Shown here: positions 7,901 to 15,200 of the stretch, one piece after another
Layout of the letters: each line of letters starts with the position of its first letter
How positions within the stretch are numbered: position 1 is the stretch's first letter
Assembly (NCBI GenBank): GCA_004335635.1
Contig: QAXH01005565.1
Coordinates: 714-16,118, forward strand
Direction of reading: 5' to 3'
Origin: Chloromonas sp. AAM2
Lineage: Eukaryota > Chlorophyta > Chlorophyceae > Chlamydomonadales > Chlamydomonadaceae
Length of the DNA stretch: 15,405 bases
The notes under the pieces: model-generated
Seen by the model: only the letters and a program-made list of their open reading frames with translations
Told to the model about the DNA's origin: nothing
The model's database searches: none
Position numbers and translations under genes: made by a program

Positions 7901-8588
7901 GAAGCCGCTGATGATGTTGGTGGGATGGATTTTATTCCGAACCAGCTCGTTGGCACGTTTCAATAGCTCTGCAGCCAGAATGACTACTGATGTGGTGCCG
8001 TCGCCAACCTCAGCGTCTTGAAGCTCGGCGAGCTCTACGAGGATCTGCAAGATCGCACGGGGTTCAAAGTTATGGAGTGGGCGAAAGGCCTCAGACATAC
8101 GATGCTCGTCATGAGGAGCAGAGTAGCAAGCTGCAGGTCGAAATGGAACTGGAAAGGCTGCACATGCTGTTCTGGAGCGACGCATGGTCAGGACCCGCGC
8201 GCTACTGCGCACCTTGGCTGCTGGGTGCTCAATCTCCAACTGTCTGAGGATGGTGGCACCATCATTTGTAATGGTGACATCTCCGATGTCGTCCACCAGC
8301 ATCTGCGAGTGCAGGCCTCGCCGTGTGCTGGACCAACTCGGGTTTTGCTAGGTGCTGTCAGAAGTAGTAGACAATCATCAATAACACCAGGGCATATACA
8401 ATTGCATGCATAATAACATGACATGCGAGAACGCGCACCTTGTCCAATCCAACAGGCCCAAGAGAGGTCTTAACGATGTTTGCGATGGCAGAGACTGCTG
8501 TCACATTCTGCGTCCGCACGTCCTGTCCACTGGTACGCTCTCCTTGTATTTGCAACCTGCCAGCTCCCATGCCTTGTGGGCCTTGCAT
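1774..8588 (-). CDS. CCT1: CCT1, alpha subunit of the cytosolic chaperonin CCT/TRiC (12 exons, complete)
   Basis: Seen: joining 8439-8588, 8213-8302, 7883-8044, 7377-7526, 6761-6901, 5943-6059, 5407-5570, 4591-4726, 3745-3889, 3026-3177, 2599-2697 and 1774-1917 gives one uninterrupted 549-residue frame. All eleven introns are GT-AG (acceptors CAG, the last TAG). The protein follows TCP-1 alpha from end to end. Nucleotide-binding motifs: GPVGLDK (44-50), ITNDGATIL (61-69), GDGTT (94-98), GGGAVEAA (about 419-426), and the family signature [12 protein letters not shown] near the C-terminus. Family length is about 545-560, so it is complete. Known: CCT1 is one of eight subunits of the double-ring ATP-driven chaperonin that folds actin, tubulin and other cytosolic proteins. 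The start at 8588 has AAAATG context; a second in-frame ATG lies six codons later. The N-terminal motif [16 protein letters not shown] suggests a green lineage. The tail ends in an acidic APSAEAEE. No frameshift or missing motif was seen. Confidence 0.96.
2019..2110. repeat. Dispersed repeat, copy 2 with A-rich tail
   Basis: The head matches copy 1. The tail ggaaaagaaaaccgcctgca (2082-2101) matches 12992-13011, downstream of copy 3. Lies in CCT1 intron 11. Confidence 0.6.
2240..2324. repeat. 17-bp tandem array, five perfect copies
   Basis: Unit cctcacccacgtgatgg repeated five times exactly. Each unit carries the palindrome CACGTG, and on the minus strand a GTGAGG donor-like hexamer. Lies in CCT1 intron 11. 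Confidence 0.95.
2599..2697 (-). CDS. CCT1: CCT1 exon 11 (residues 470-502)
   Basis: Acceptor TTTGCAG before GAGCTTGTG. Encodes [14 protein letters not shown], then [19 protein letters not shown]. Matches the LVAKLRAFHNEAQ region of TCP-1 alpha. Donor AAG|GTGAGG, phase 0. No long open frame marks this exon; it was found by homology. Confidence 0.93.
3026..3177 (-). CDS. CCT1: CCT1 exon 10 (split G419 to residue 469)
   Basis: Acceptor CACAG before GTGGCGGTG. Encodes [20 protein letters not shown], then [20 protein letters not shown] and VNAAKDAT. Holds the conserved GGGAVE nucleotide-pocket loop. Donor ACG|GTGAGC, phase 0. Confidence 0.95.
3181..3365. repeat. CATG-rich degenerate repeat with a 56-bp period
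   Basis: gcagggacatgtgtcatggc and about 20 following bases occur at 3243 and 3299, embedded in catgtgggcatgcgtcatg-like units that begin just at the exon 10 acceptor. Lies in CCT1 intron 9. Confidence 0.75.
3498..3530 (-). repeat. Copy 2 of the CCT1 exon 10 start, acceptor lost
   Basis: On the minus strand it reads [10 protein letters not shown], as in exon 10, with five differences, all synonymous. No AG precedes it. Confidence 0.8.
3541..3576 (-). repeat. Copy 1 of the CCT1 exon 10 start, acceptor kept
   Basis: On the minus strand a CACAG|GT acceptor is followed by CGAVEAALS: three synonymous changes and one glycine-to-cysteine change relative to exon 10. Confidence 0.8.
3745..3889 (-). 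CDS. CCT1: CCT1 exon 9 (residues 371-418 plus one base)
   Basis: Acceptor CCACAG before GTGATTGAG. Encodes [20 protein letters not shown], then [19 protein letters not shown]. Donor CCAG|GTGGGT, phase 1; the glycine is split. The 51-bp array begins right at the acceptor side. Confidence 0.95.
3903..4102. repeat. 51-bp tandem array, about 3.9 copies
   Basis: The unit begins aagcgtaatgggcatgactg; starts at 3910, 3961, 4012 and 4063 (period 51). It abuts the exon 9 acceptor in CCT1 intron 8. Because 51 is a multiple of three, it creates spurious long open frames on both strands. Confidence 0.95.
4111..4353. repeat. 35-bp tandem array, about 6.9 copies
   Basis: Unit gcaatggacagggcgaggac plus cattggtgctgtgct; full units start at 4141, 4176, 4211, 4246, 4281 and 4316, the last with one C-to-T change. 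Follows the 51-bp array directly. Confidence 0.95.
4502..4554 (-). repeat. Copy of the CCT1 exon 8 end, donor deleted
   Basis: Matches 4596-4648 at 51 of 53 bases. The flanking intron text (ccccttgttg) is also duplicated, but 15 bp that hold the last codons and GTGAGT are missing in the copy. Period 94 bp. Confidence 0.9.
4591..4726 (-). CDS. CCT1: CCT1 exon 8 (split K325 to residue 370)
   Basis: Acceptor CCCAG, then G completes lysine. Encodes [19 protein letters not shown], then [20 protein letters not shown] and DSMI. Donor ATT|GTGAGT, phase 0. Confidence 0.94.
5090..5150 (-). repeat. Copy of the CCT1 exon 7 end with an intact donor
   Basis: On the minus strand it reads AIAVRRVP, then NGDR in place of KDDL, followed by the same AA|GTGAGTGAGAATT. 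The true exon edge is at 5397-5450. The 21-bp minisatellite separates the two. Confidence 0.85.
5164..5377. repeat. 21-bp minisatellite, about 10 copies
   Basis: Unit cccatggaatccatagacct plus a, with edge units more degenerate (catagaatcc, cgtagatc). It lies in CCT1 intron 7. The multiple-of-three period yields an apparent PMESIDL repeat protein that I regard as spurious. Confidence 0.95.
5407..5570 (-). CDS. CCT1: CCT1 exon 7 (residues 271-324 plus two bases)
   Basis: Acceptor CTGCAG before ATCCGTGAG. Encodes [26 protein letters not shown] and [19 protein letters not shown]. Ends AA|GTGAGT, so lysine 325 is split with exon 8 (phase 2). Both edges of this exon have copies in the flanking introns. 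Confidence 0.95.
5643..5674 (-). repeat. Copy of the CCT1 exon 7 start with its CAG acceptor
   Basis: gtgatgtcaagctcgtgctt... matches the exon edge 5545-5576 with few mismatches. On the minus strand, CAG is followed by LRKHELDIT versus IRERELDIT. Lies in intron 6. Confidence 0.8.
5943..6059 (-). CDS. CCT1: CCT1 exon 6 (residues 232-270)
   Basis: Acceptor CTGCAG before GGCATGCCC. Encodes [19 protein letters not shown] and ends TDPKELEK, in the apical domain. Donor AAG|GTAAGA, the only GTA donor in the gene. Confidence 0.95.
6562..6600 (-). repeat. Copy of the CCT1 exon 6 start with its CAG acceptor
   Basis: cactatctgggtgggcatgc is shared with the exon edge at 6031-6069. On the minus strand, CGCAG is followed by [10 protein letters not shown] versus [10 protein letters not shown]. 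Lies in intron 5. Looser similarity continues into the flanking DNA. Confidence 0.8.
6731..6767 (-). repeat. Tandem duplication of the CCT1 exon 5 donor, 23 bp apart
   Basis: tgcccacctgtgca at 6731-6744 and 6754-6767. Both give CAG|GTGGGC on the minus strand; the copy nearer the exon keeps the frame. Confidence 0.85.
6761..6901 (-). CDS. CCT1: CCT1 exon 5 (residues 185-231)
   Basis: Acceptor CTGCAG before ATAGTCAAG. Encodes [19 protein letters not shown], then NVLKAHGKS and [11 protein letters not shown]. Donor CAG|GTGGGC. An identical CAG|GTGGGC lies 23 nt further along the intron (plus-strand 6731-6744); using it would shift the frame. Confidence 0.94.
6902..7376. other. CCT1 intron 4, no further gene seen
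   Basis: Splice sites are GTGACT (7376-7371) and CTGCAG. CA/CCCA-rich text at 7200-7370; no tandem array or exon-like conserved block was recognised. Confidence 0.5.
7377..7526 (-). CDS. CCT1: CCT1 exon 4 (residues 135-184)
   Basis: Acceptor CTGCAG before TCATGCAAG. Encodes [11 protein letters not shown] through [13 protein letters not shown] to MVVNAMQ, matching the TCP-1 alpha intermediate domain (AAKTSMSSKIIG in animals). Donor CAG|GTGACT, phase 0. Confidence 0.94.
7527..7882. other. CCT1 intron 3, no further gene seen
   Basis: Bounded by GTGATT and CTGCAG on the minus strand. No repeat or coding signal was recognised. Confidence 0.5.
7883..8044 (-). CDS. CCT1: CCT1 exon 3 (residues 81-134)
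   Basis: Acceptor TTGCAG before ATCCTCGTA. Encodes [19 protein letters not shown] and continues to RLAMRE. Holds GDGTT, the ATP-hydrolysis motif of group II chaperonins. Donor GAG|GTGATT, phase 0. Confidence 0.95.
8213..8302 (-). CDS. CCT1: CCT1 exon 2 (residues 51-80)
   Basis: Acceptor CTCGCAG before ATGCTGGTG. Encodes [19 protein letters not shown] and ends EHPAAK; holds the TNDGATIL phosphate-binding loop. Donor AAG|GTGCGC, phase 0. Confidence 0.95.
8439..8588 (-). CDS. CCT1: CCT1 exon 1 (residues 1-50)
   Basis: Starts at ATG 8588-8586 with A at -3. It carries the N-terminal tail and the equatorial-domain start [19 protein letters not shown] followed by VGLDK. Donor AAG|GTGCGC, phase 0. 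An ATG six codons in could be an alternative start. Confidence 0.93.
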
Positions 8589-9024
8589 TTTCGCAGAACC
8601 CGGAAGGCGCTAGATTAGTTTGATCGGCTAGATCTGACACTTGATGCAAAGATAGTAGAGCAGGCGCTGTTTGTGTCAACTCTTAGAGACGATAAGTGCT
8701 TCACCTGTGCGGGCCAGCGCTCTGTGGGGCGTCTGAGAGAAAATTGGAGTTAGAAACAAGCACGTGCGCGCGTACGGCAAATCGTGCAAAGTTTGCATTC
8801 CCTCTGGATGGCATGGCATGCATGCTTGCTAAGATGATGCTATGCTCCTGACCTGCGGATGCTGTCATGTATGTATCCACACCAATCCTGCTGAGGCCAG
8901 GCTTGCCAAACCATGAATGGACATGGTAAAGCCGAGGCATAACCTGCCAAGGCACAAACAGTCCAATGATGGCGCACATGCACGTATGCCTTGCTTAGCA
9001 GCAGCAGGCGAGAGGTAGTTCATC
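8589..9024. promoter_or_regulatory. Shared head-to-head intergenic region of CCT1 and the XK-like gene
   Basis: 436 bp lie between the two inferred start codons, which point away from each other, so both 5' UTRs and core promoters should be here unless either gene has an upstream non-coding exon. I saw no clear TATA box or heat-shock element. CCAAT occurs at about 8882 and 8964 and its complement near 8744; CACGTG occurs near 8761. Confidence 0.5.
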
Positions 9025-9204
9025 ATGTCCCCACCAGTTGGAGGTGCAGCAGGACGTTTCGTCCTCAGCAAATTTGTACCCAATGCTGTCGGAGCGATAA
9101 CTACCAACGACCGTTGGGCGCGTGCCCTCAAAGATTTGAAGAAGCAGCAGGACTACAAGCAACCAACAGGCCTGAAGGGTTTGTGGGAAAATGCCAAGCA
9201 CACA
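9025..9204 (+). CDS. XK-like gene exon 1 (residues 1-60)
   Basis: ATG at 9025 (CATCATGTCC). Encodes MSPPVGGAAGRFVLSKFVPN, then a basic stretch RWARALKDLKKQQDYKQPTG ending ENAKHT. Looks cytosolic. Donor ACA|GTAAGT, phase 0. Confidence 0.72.
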
Positions 9205-12200
9205 GTAAGTGCATGTCAGGGTGTGTGTGTGTGTCACGTGTGCAGGGCTGCATGTCATGGGGGGGGATGTCGAGTGTGCAGGGCTGCATGTCAGGCGGTG
9301 TGTGTCACGTGTGCATCCCAAGGAATACTGAACAAGCTGTGCACTAGTTTACTGAAAGCATCACATGCAGTTCTGCACAACCGTTTTTTAATGGCCACAA
9401 CCGTTTCCATGTACGTTTCTCACTCTTCCAGGTTGACCACGTGCTTCACAAGTTGGTTGACCTGTACACATCGGCCCAGTTCTGGCTGCAAACCAACTAC
9501 CCACGTGGCTACATCCTGGTGTTCCTCATTGTCTCACTCTTTTCCACCAGCCTCTACCTCTTCGATATCGTGACAGACGTTATTGTGGCCAAGGTAGGCC
9601 ACTCATGGTATGGTCACAGGGTGACAGAGTGACCCAGGCATGGGTGAGCGCATGAGTTTGAAGGAATCTGGTCAAGATAATTGTGTATCTACATTGCGTT
9701 CACGGTTAGCAACGCATGGATTCGGGCACAGATGTGTCCCAAACTAGTTGCAATTTGCCGGTTTAGTCTGTTGACTCAAAACCTCCGCCCTGTACAGTGT
9801 TCAGCTTAAGGACCCTTGGGGACCCGCCAGCGTGGGCATGTGCCTGCCATGCTGATGAGAGAGCGATATACTACCCTGACCTGCTTAATGCCGTTTTGCA
9901 GGCGCTTTTGGAGAGCGGACAAACTGAGTACGAGCTGTACGGTTGGATGGTGTTGGTTATTGCTCTCAACCACTACTTTGTGATAGCAGCCATGTTGTTT
10001 TCCAAGTTCTGGTACTACCTGGATGAGGTGGCATTGGTCAGGATACGCGAGTGAGTGGTTGGTTGGGTGGTTCGATTGGTTGGTGGTTGGGTGATTAGGG
10101 CTACTGCAGCGAGCAATGCAGTAGGGCAGGCCTAATCGCATGACCAGGGCCTTCGTTCGGTGCTGCACCAGTGAACTGGCCTTTAACTCCGAGGTATATG
10201 TACATGTGATGATGCCCATGTGATGAACACGTGGTGCCCATGCACATGACCTGGCCTCATGATGCATGGCATGGCATGATGCATGGTGCCACATCTTCCT
10301 TCCTGTGTGAATGTCTCGTGCAAATATAGTGGTGCAGGCTACAACCACTGCATTCAGCCTCATTTGCACCGACAATCAAATGCCGGAGCGTGTGCAGGCT
10401 ACTCTGGTCTGTGCATCATGTCATGCCACTGAATTGCATGCTCTCTCTGTCATGCCATGTGCTCATGTCACCATGCGCGGTGACCATGTGACCATGCGGC
10501 GACCATGTAACTATGCGGTGACCATGTGACCATGCGGCGACCATGTAACTATGCGGCGACCATGTGACCATGCGGCGACCATGTAACTATGCGGCGACCA
10601 TGTGACCATGCGGCGACCATGTGACTATGCGGCGACCATGTAACTATGCGGCGACCATGTGACCATGCGCAGACGTGTTCTGTGCGTCTCTTCTGATGCC
10701 GTGAGCCCACGTGACCATGCACGTGCTGCACAGGTTGCAAATGCCATGGGAAAACGAACACATGTTTCTCAGCACCGCCAGAGGCCACCCCTACATGCTC
10801 GTGGGAGGATTCCTCAAGCCAGACACAGGTTCGTTGGTCAGTTTAGTTGGTTCGTTGGTCAGTTAGTTGGTTATGCTTTCGCCATCCTCAGCTCTATATA
10901 TATGTACTTACACCACGGAAGCCGTCAGAGAACGGGATGGGCACCGCCCTGGCCTACCCTGAGCAAGAAAGCAAAACAAACACAGCGAACAAAGCAGGCA
11001 AGGCCCGAGATCGTATGACAGGTTGTTGAGAAGCAGGCCCATCGGGCAACCCACTGCACACGGCACACCCAACCCAGTTCTAAGCCTAACCCCTAGCCGT
11101 AAACCCGCCCCTCCTAGGGTGCCACGCCCCTCCTAGCCATGCTCTTCCATGCCCAAAGACTGAAGTTGAGCCTTGGACTCGGATTGTATGGCATAGCCTC
11201 TTGATCATCAGTCCTTTGCTTTGGTCTGATTGCCAGCCGCTTGCTAAACCCTGACCTTCTTTGAGCTCACATGCATCTGCACAACCCCAGCTTGGGACCA
11301 AACCCCCAAAACCCGAAACCCCAAGCCCTGGCCCACATGTCTGCATGCAGGTGCCACCCCCTTCCTGGCCATGCTCTTCCATGCGCACACAAGGCTGCAT
11401 GGGGCTGTTTGGAGGGTGGAGGTTGGCATGTGGTGGGCGCTGGGAGGCCTAGTGAGATTGGTACTCCAGGTGTGTGGGGGGGGGGAGGTGTGCAAATGCG
11501 CTTTTAGTTCGGTTGGTTGGTTGTTGACTTGGCAACTGAACAGCGGCCGCCCAAACAACAGTCGTCAAGTAGTGACCTCGGTCTCGTGTGTTTGGCGTGC
11601 TGATGTGAAGCTGGTCGCGTTCTGGAAAGGCTGAGAAGACTTACAGAAGAGCCATTGGACGGTGCCCACCAGGACACCGGGATCGGTCATGGGATGTCTA
11701 GGGTTTGCCTGGTACTTGCTGGAAGCTTCAAGCTGACCATTGGGCGGTTTCCAGGCAAGATTTACTGCTAGGCTATGACTTTCTCATCTTGATCAGAAAT
11801 CACGTGCTCTGTGTTGCTGGCAGGCTGTGGTCACACTCCTTGCCGCGCTCATCACTCTTATCTCAGTGCCGTTTCTAGACCTGAGCATGATGGGCACGGA
11901 GATGTGGATGGGGGTGCTCACGTGCTTTGATGAGTCAGACATACGCGACAAGCTCATGACGGCAACCAACTTTCTGTTACAGGTGCGGTTTCTGACTGTT
12001 TTCTAGTCCGGTCCTACATACACCCTACACTGTCATTGGCCCCTGTACACGCAGCCTATATTGCAGTACAAATCATATTGACAAGTTTACGGGGTCAGTC
12101 TGCTGATCGGCCTCTCCTGCCTTCCTATGTCATCCTCTGTCATTCCTTCTGATACTCCTGCCATCTCACACTGTTCAGTTGATTTCCCTATTTCTTTACT

Positions 12201-15200
12201 TGTTTGCCTTGCCCCAGTATCCAGCAGTGTGAGTACCATTGAATGCAAGCGCTTTGCAGACAGTTCGAATCTCACACTTACTTTTATAACCCTCACTCTT
12301 CTCCAACTCTCACTCTTCTGCCTTATCCGTTTCTCAGTACCAGACGGTGCGAGTGCCGTCAGAGTGCTTCCTTGAGTCCATCCCTCAGAGCGCGTTTCAA
12401 GGGTGAGGTTGTAGGGTTGAGGCATGGTAAGGATGGGACATTAATTTTCCGGTTGTCCGCCTGTCGGAAAATCAAATATTGTAATCAAGCTCTAGGAAGC
12501 CCACAAAGCTCACCATATCTGGAGCACGTCCTAATCACTGTCGTTGTTGAGTCACATTGTATTATGTTCACAGCAGAAAAGCCGCCACATGATATGCACC
12601 ATCCCAACTGACCCACCCAGCAGTTGCCGTTTCCAGCCGTTTCTTAAAACGCTTCTTGCTTTTAGGTTTCTCTACACGCACCTGAAAGGCGCCTCGCTAC
12701 CATCGCTGGTGCAGTCACTGGCCGTTTCTACACTGAACGTGGCCAAGAACCTCGTGGACATCTACCTGGGATACAAGGTTGGTCGGTAGCATGCATTGGG
12801 TAAAGTGGTTGCTGGTTAGCGTGATTAAGGACGCCGAGCACCATGTGCCGAACCACCATGTGGGGGCCAATAGTCCGGGGAGGGCTGCTCAGCGGGAGCA
12901 AGGGCGGGACGGACGGAAAACAAATAGCACAACTGCTAAGTGCACCACTGCACCAGCAAGAAATGTAAACCAGCTCAGTGGGCTGACCAAAGGAAAAGAA
13001 AACAGGCTGCAAGGAATGTAAATCACCTCAGTGGGCTGCTCGGTGTGCAGGTGTCGGGCTTCTCTGTGCTGGCCTATGCCCGCAACGCGCTCCAGTTCGA
13101 GGGGGCTGCTGTCCTGCCCGTGCGCTGGAACAGCCTCCGGTCGTCGCGAGCGGAGCGACTGGTGCTGGGGGGCGACTTCCATTCGCTGGCGCACGCGCAA
13201 AGGGTGGGAGAGGCAGGGACAAACAGAACTGCCCAATAGGACAGGCAGAGACAAACAGAACTGCCCAATAGGACAGGCAGAGACAAACAGAACTGCCCAA
13301 CGTAGCTCTTGTTGTTGCTGCGCGGGAAGGGTATGTATGTAGGGTTAGGGTAGGTTAGGGTTAGCTCTTGTTGTTGTTGCACGAAGGATGGACCAAAGTA
13401 CTATACTTTGGTCTTGCTGTTGTTGTTTGATAGGTGGGTCCAGTTGTTGAATGGTGAGGTGTTGTTTGAAAGGTGGGTCTAGTTGTTGTTTGACAGTTGG
13501 GACAAGCTTGAAGGGAAGTTCACAAGGCAAGGTGACAGGAATGCCTTTCCTGTCAGAAGTGCCTGGCTGTGATATCAGCACAACAGGACACTAAGCCGAC
13601 AGAAATGTCAACACAACAAGAAATTGACACAGAGAAGGCAGAGCAAAGAAACCAATGGGCTGCAGTAATAGGGTATGCTAGGGGGCTTCAGTGGCTGTCC
13701 CACAAACCGTTTCTTCCTCCCAGTGGCTGGGCTCTGACCCCTGAGCCCTCCAACGCCTGGTCTGAACAGAGAAAGCAGAGCGAACAAACGCCACAGTCAG
13801 CATTTGCTGCTCAGTGACTGTGACTGATTGCCCCTCTACTGGTTGCGACAGGCAAGTAAAGTGCATGTTGGCCTGTCACATGTTCATGCAGATGAAGCTG
13901 TTTCAGCTTTCTACCGCTAGAATGAGTCGGAATGAATTGCCCAACTAAATGGTGCTAGAACCTGACCCATTATGTCGCCCCACTTCACTCCTGCCTTGAC
14001 CTACAGTGTCATGGTCACGGTTCGACAATCCGATCGGATTCCGATATAAATTACGTCATAATTCAGAATCCAGATAAAGACCTGCCGGGACTCCGGTTTT
14101 CCCGGTATGTTTTGCATGCCATTCATAATGAAAATCCCAATACAATGCAACAGCCGTGCCTGGGAATTCGGAATTGTGCGAGGCGGACTTCGGAAAAGCA
14201 GAAATAGCTGAAAAGTCATTGTCGAACCCTGGTCATGATGGATGTACCGCACCGCCCCCACGTCCGTGCAGATGAAGCTGTTTCAGGCAGCGTTATACAG
14301 GAAACGTATTCTCGTTTCCACCCACCCTGAGCGCTGGGTGAATGAGGAGTGTGTGATAGTCGCCAGCAGCTGGCAGATGGCCGGCTTCATAGCCGACAGC
14401 CTGCCTGTCAGCCTCAGGTAGGAGGTGGGCTTAGGGTAAGGCCAGGGTAAGGCTAGGGTAAGGCCAGGGTAAGCCTAGGGTAAGGTTAGGGTAGGCCTAG
14501 GGTAAGGTTAGGGTAGGCCTAGGGTAGGCCTAGGGTAAGCCTAGGGTAAGGCTTATAAGGCTAGGGTAGGCCTAGGGTAAGCCTAGGGTAAGCCTAGGGT
14601 AAGGCTAGGGTAGGCCTAGGGTAAGCCTAGAGTAAGGATAGGGTAGGCCTAGGGTAAGGTTAGAGTAGGCCTAAGGTAAGGCTAGGGTAAGGCCTAGGGT
14701 AGGCCTAGGGTAAGCCTAGGGTAAGGCTAGGGTAAGGCTAGGGTAGGCCTAGGGTAAGCCTAGGGTAAGCCTAGGGTAAGGCTAGGGTAGGCCTAGGGTA
14801 AGCCTAGAGTAAGGATAGGGTAGGCCTAGGGTAAGGTTAGGGTAAGGCTCGGGCAGGCCTAGGGTAAGGTTAGGGTAAGGCTCGGGCAGGCCTAGGGTAA
14901 GCCTAGGGTAGGCCTAGGGTAAGGCCAGGGTAAGGCTTGGGTAAGGTTAGGGTAGGCCTAGAGTAATGCTCAACTATGCCTCCAAACCATGCCTGCATGT
15001 TCAACTCGACCATCGTCACTGTAGGGCGTGTTGGTCCTGTTTTCCTGTCACATGCATGGCGTGTGTTGCCACTTACTCTGGTGTCGGTGGAGTTTGTGTC
15101 ACCGTTTTGCTGGCGTCACATGCGCCACACGTGTGTAGCTGTCATTGCCACGTGCTCTGTGTGCTCTGTCACATGCGTCACGTGTGCAGTGATGAGGAAT

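Larger units (their letters stand above)
13204..14271. other. XK-like intron 8 (1068 bp)
   Basis: It contains the 32-bp array, the telomere-like tract, poorly conserved TTGTTG-rich DNA, a copy of the exon 9 start and the hAT-like element. An 82-codon open frame at 13569 is A-rich and I do not treat it as an exon. Confidence 0.55.

Noticed and set aside
9797..9901. Upstream extension of XK-like exon 3
   Set aside because: The TTGCAG acceptor at 9901 starts the hydrophobic, conserved-looking part; an exon from the CAG at 9796 hits TAA immediately in the needed phase.
10311..10788. Open frames across the 19-bp CATG array on both strands
   Set aside because: Repeat-derived, low complexity and intronic.
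13569..13817. 82-codon plus-strand open frame in XK-like intron 8
   Set aside because: Gln/Glu-rich low-complexity text with no fitting splice sites in the required phase; not conserved-looking.
14430..14966. True telomere or chromosome end
   Set aside because: The unit is 11 bp and heterogeneous, and coding exon 10 lies beyond it in the same gene.
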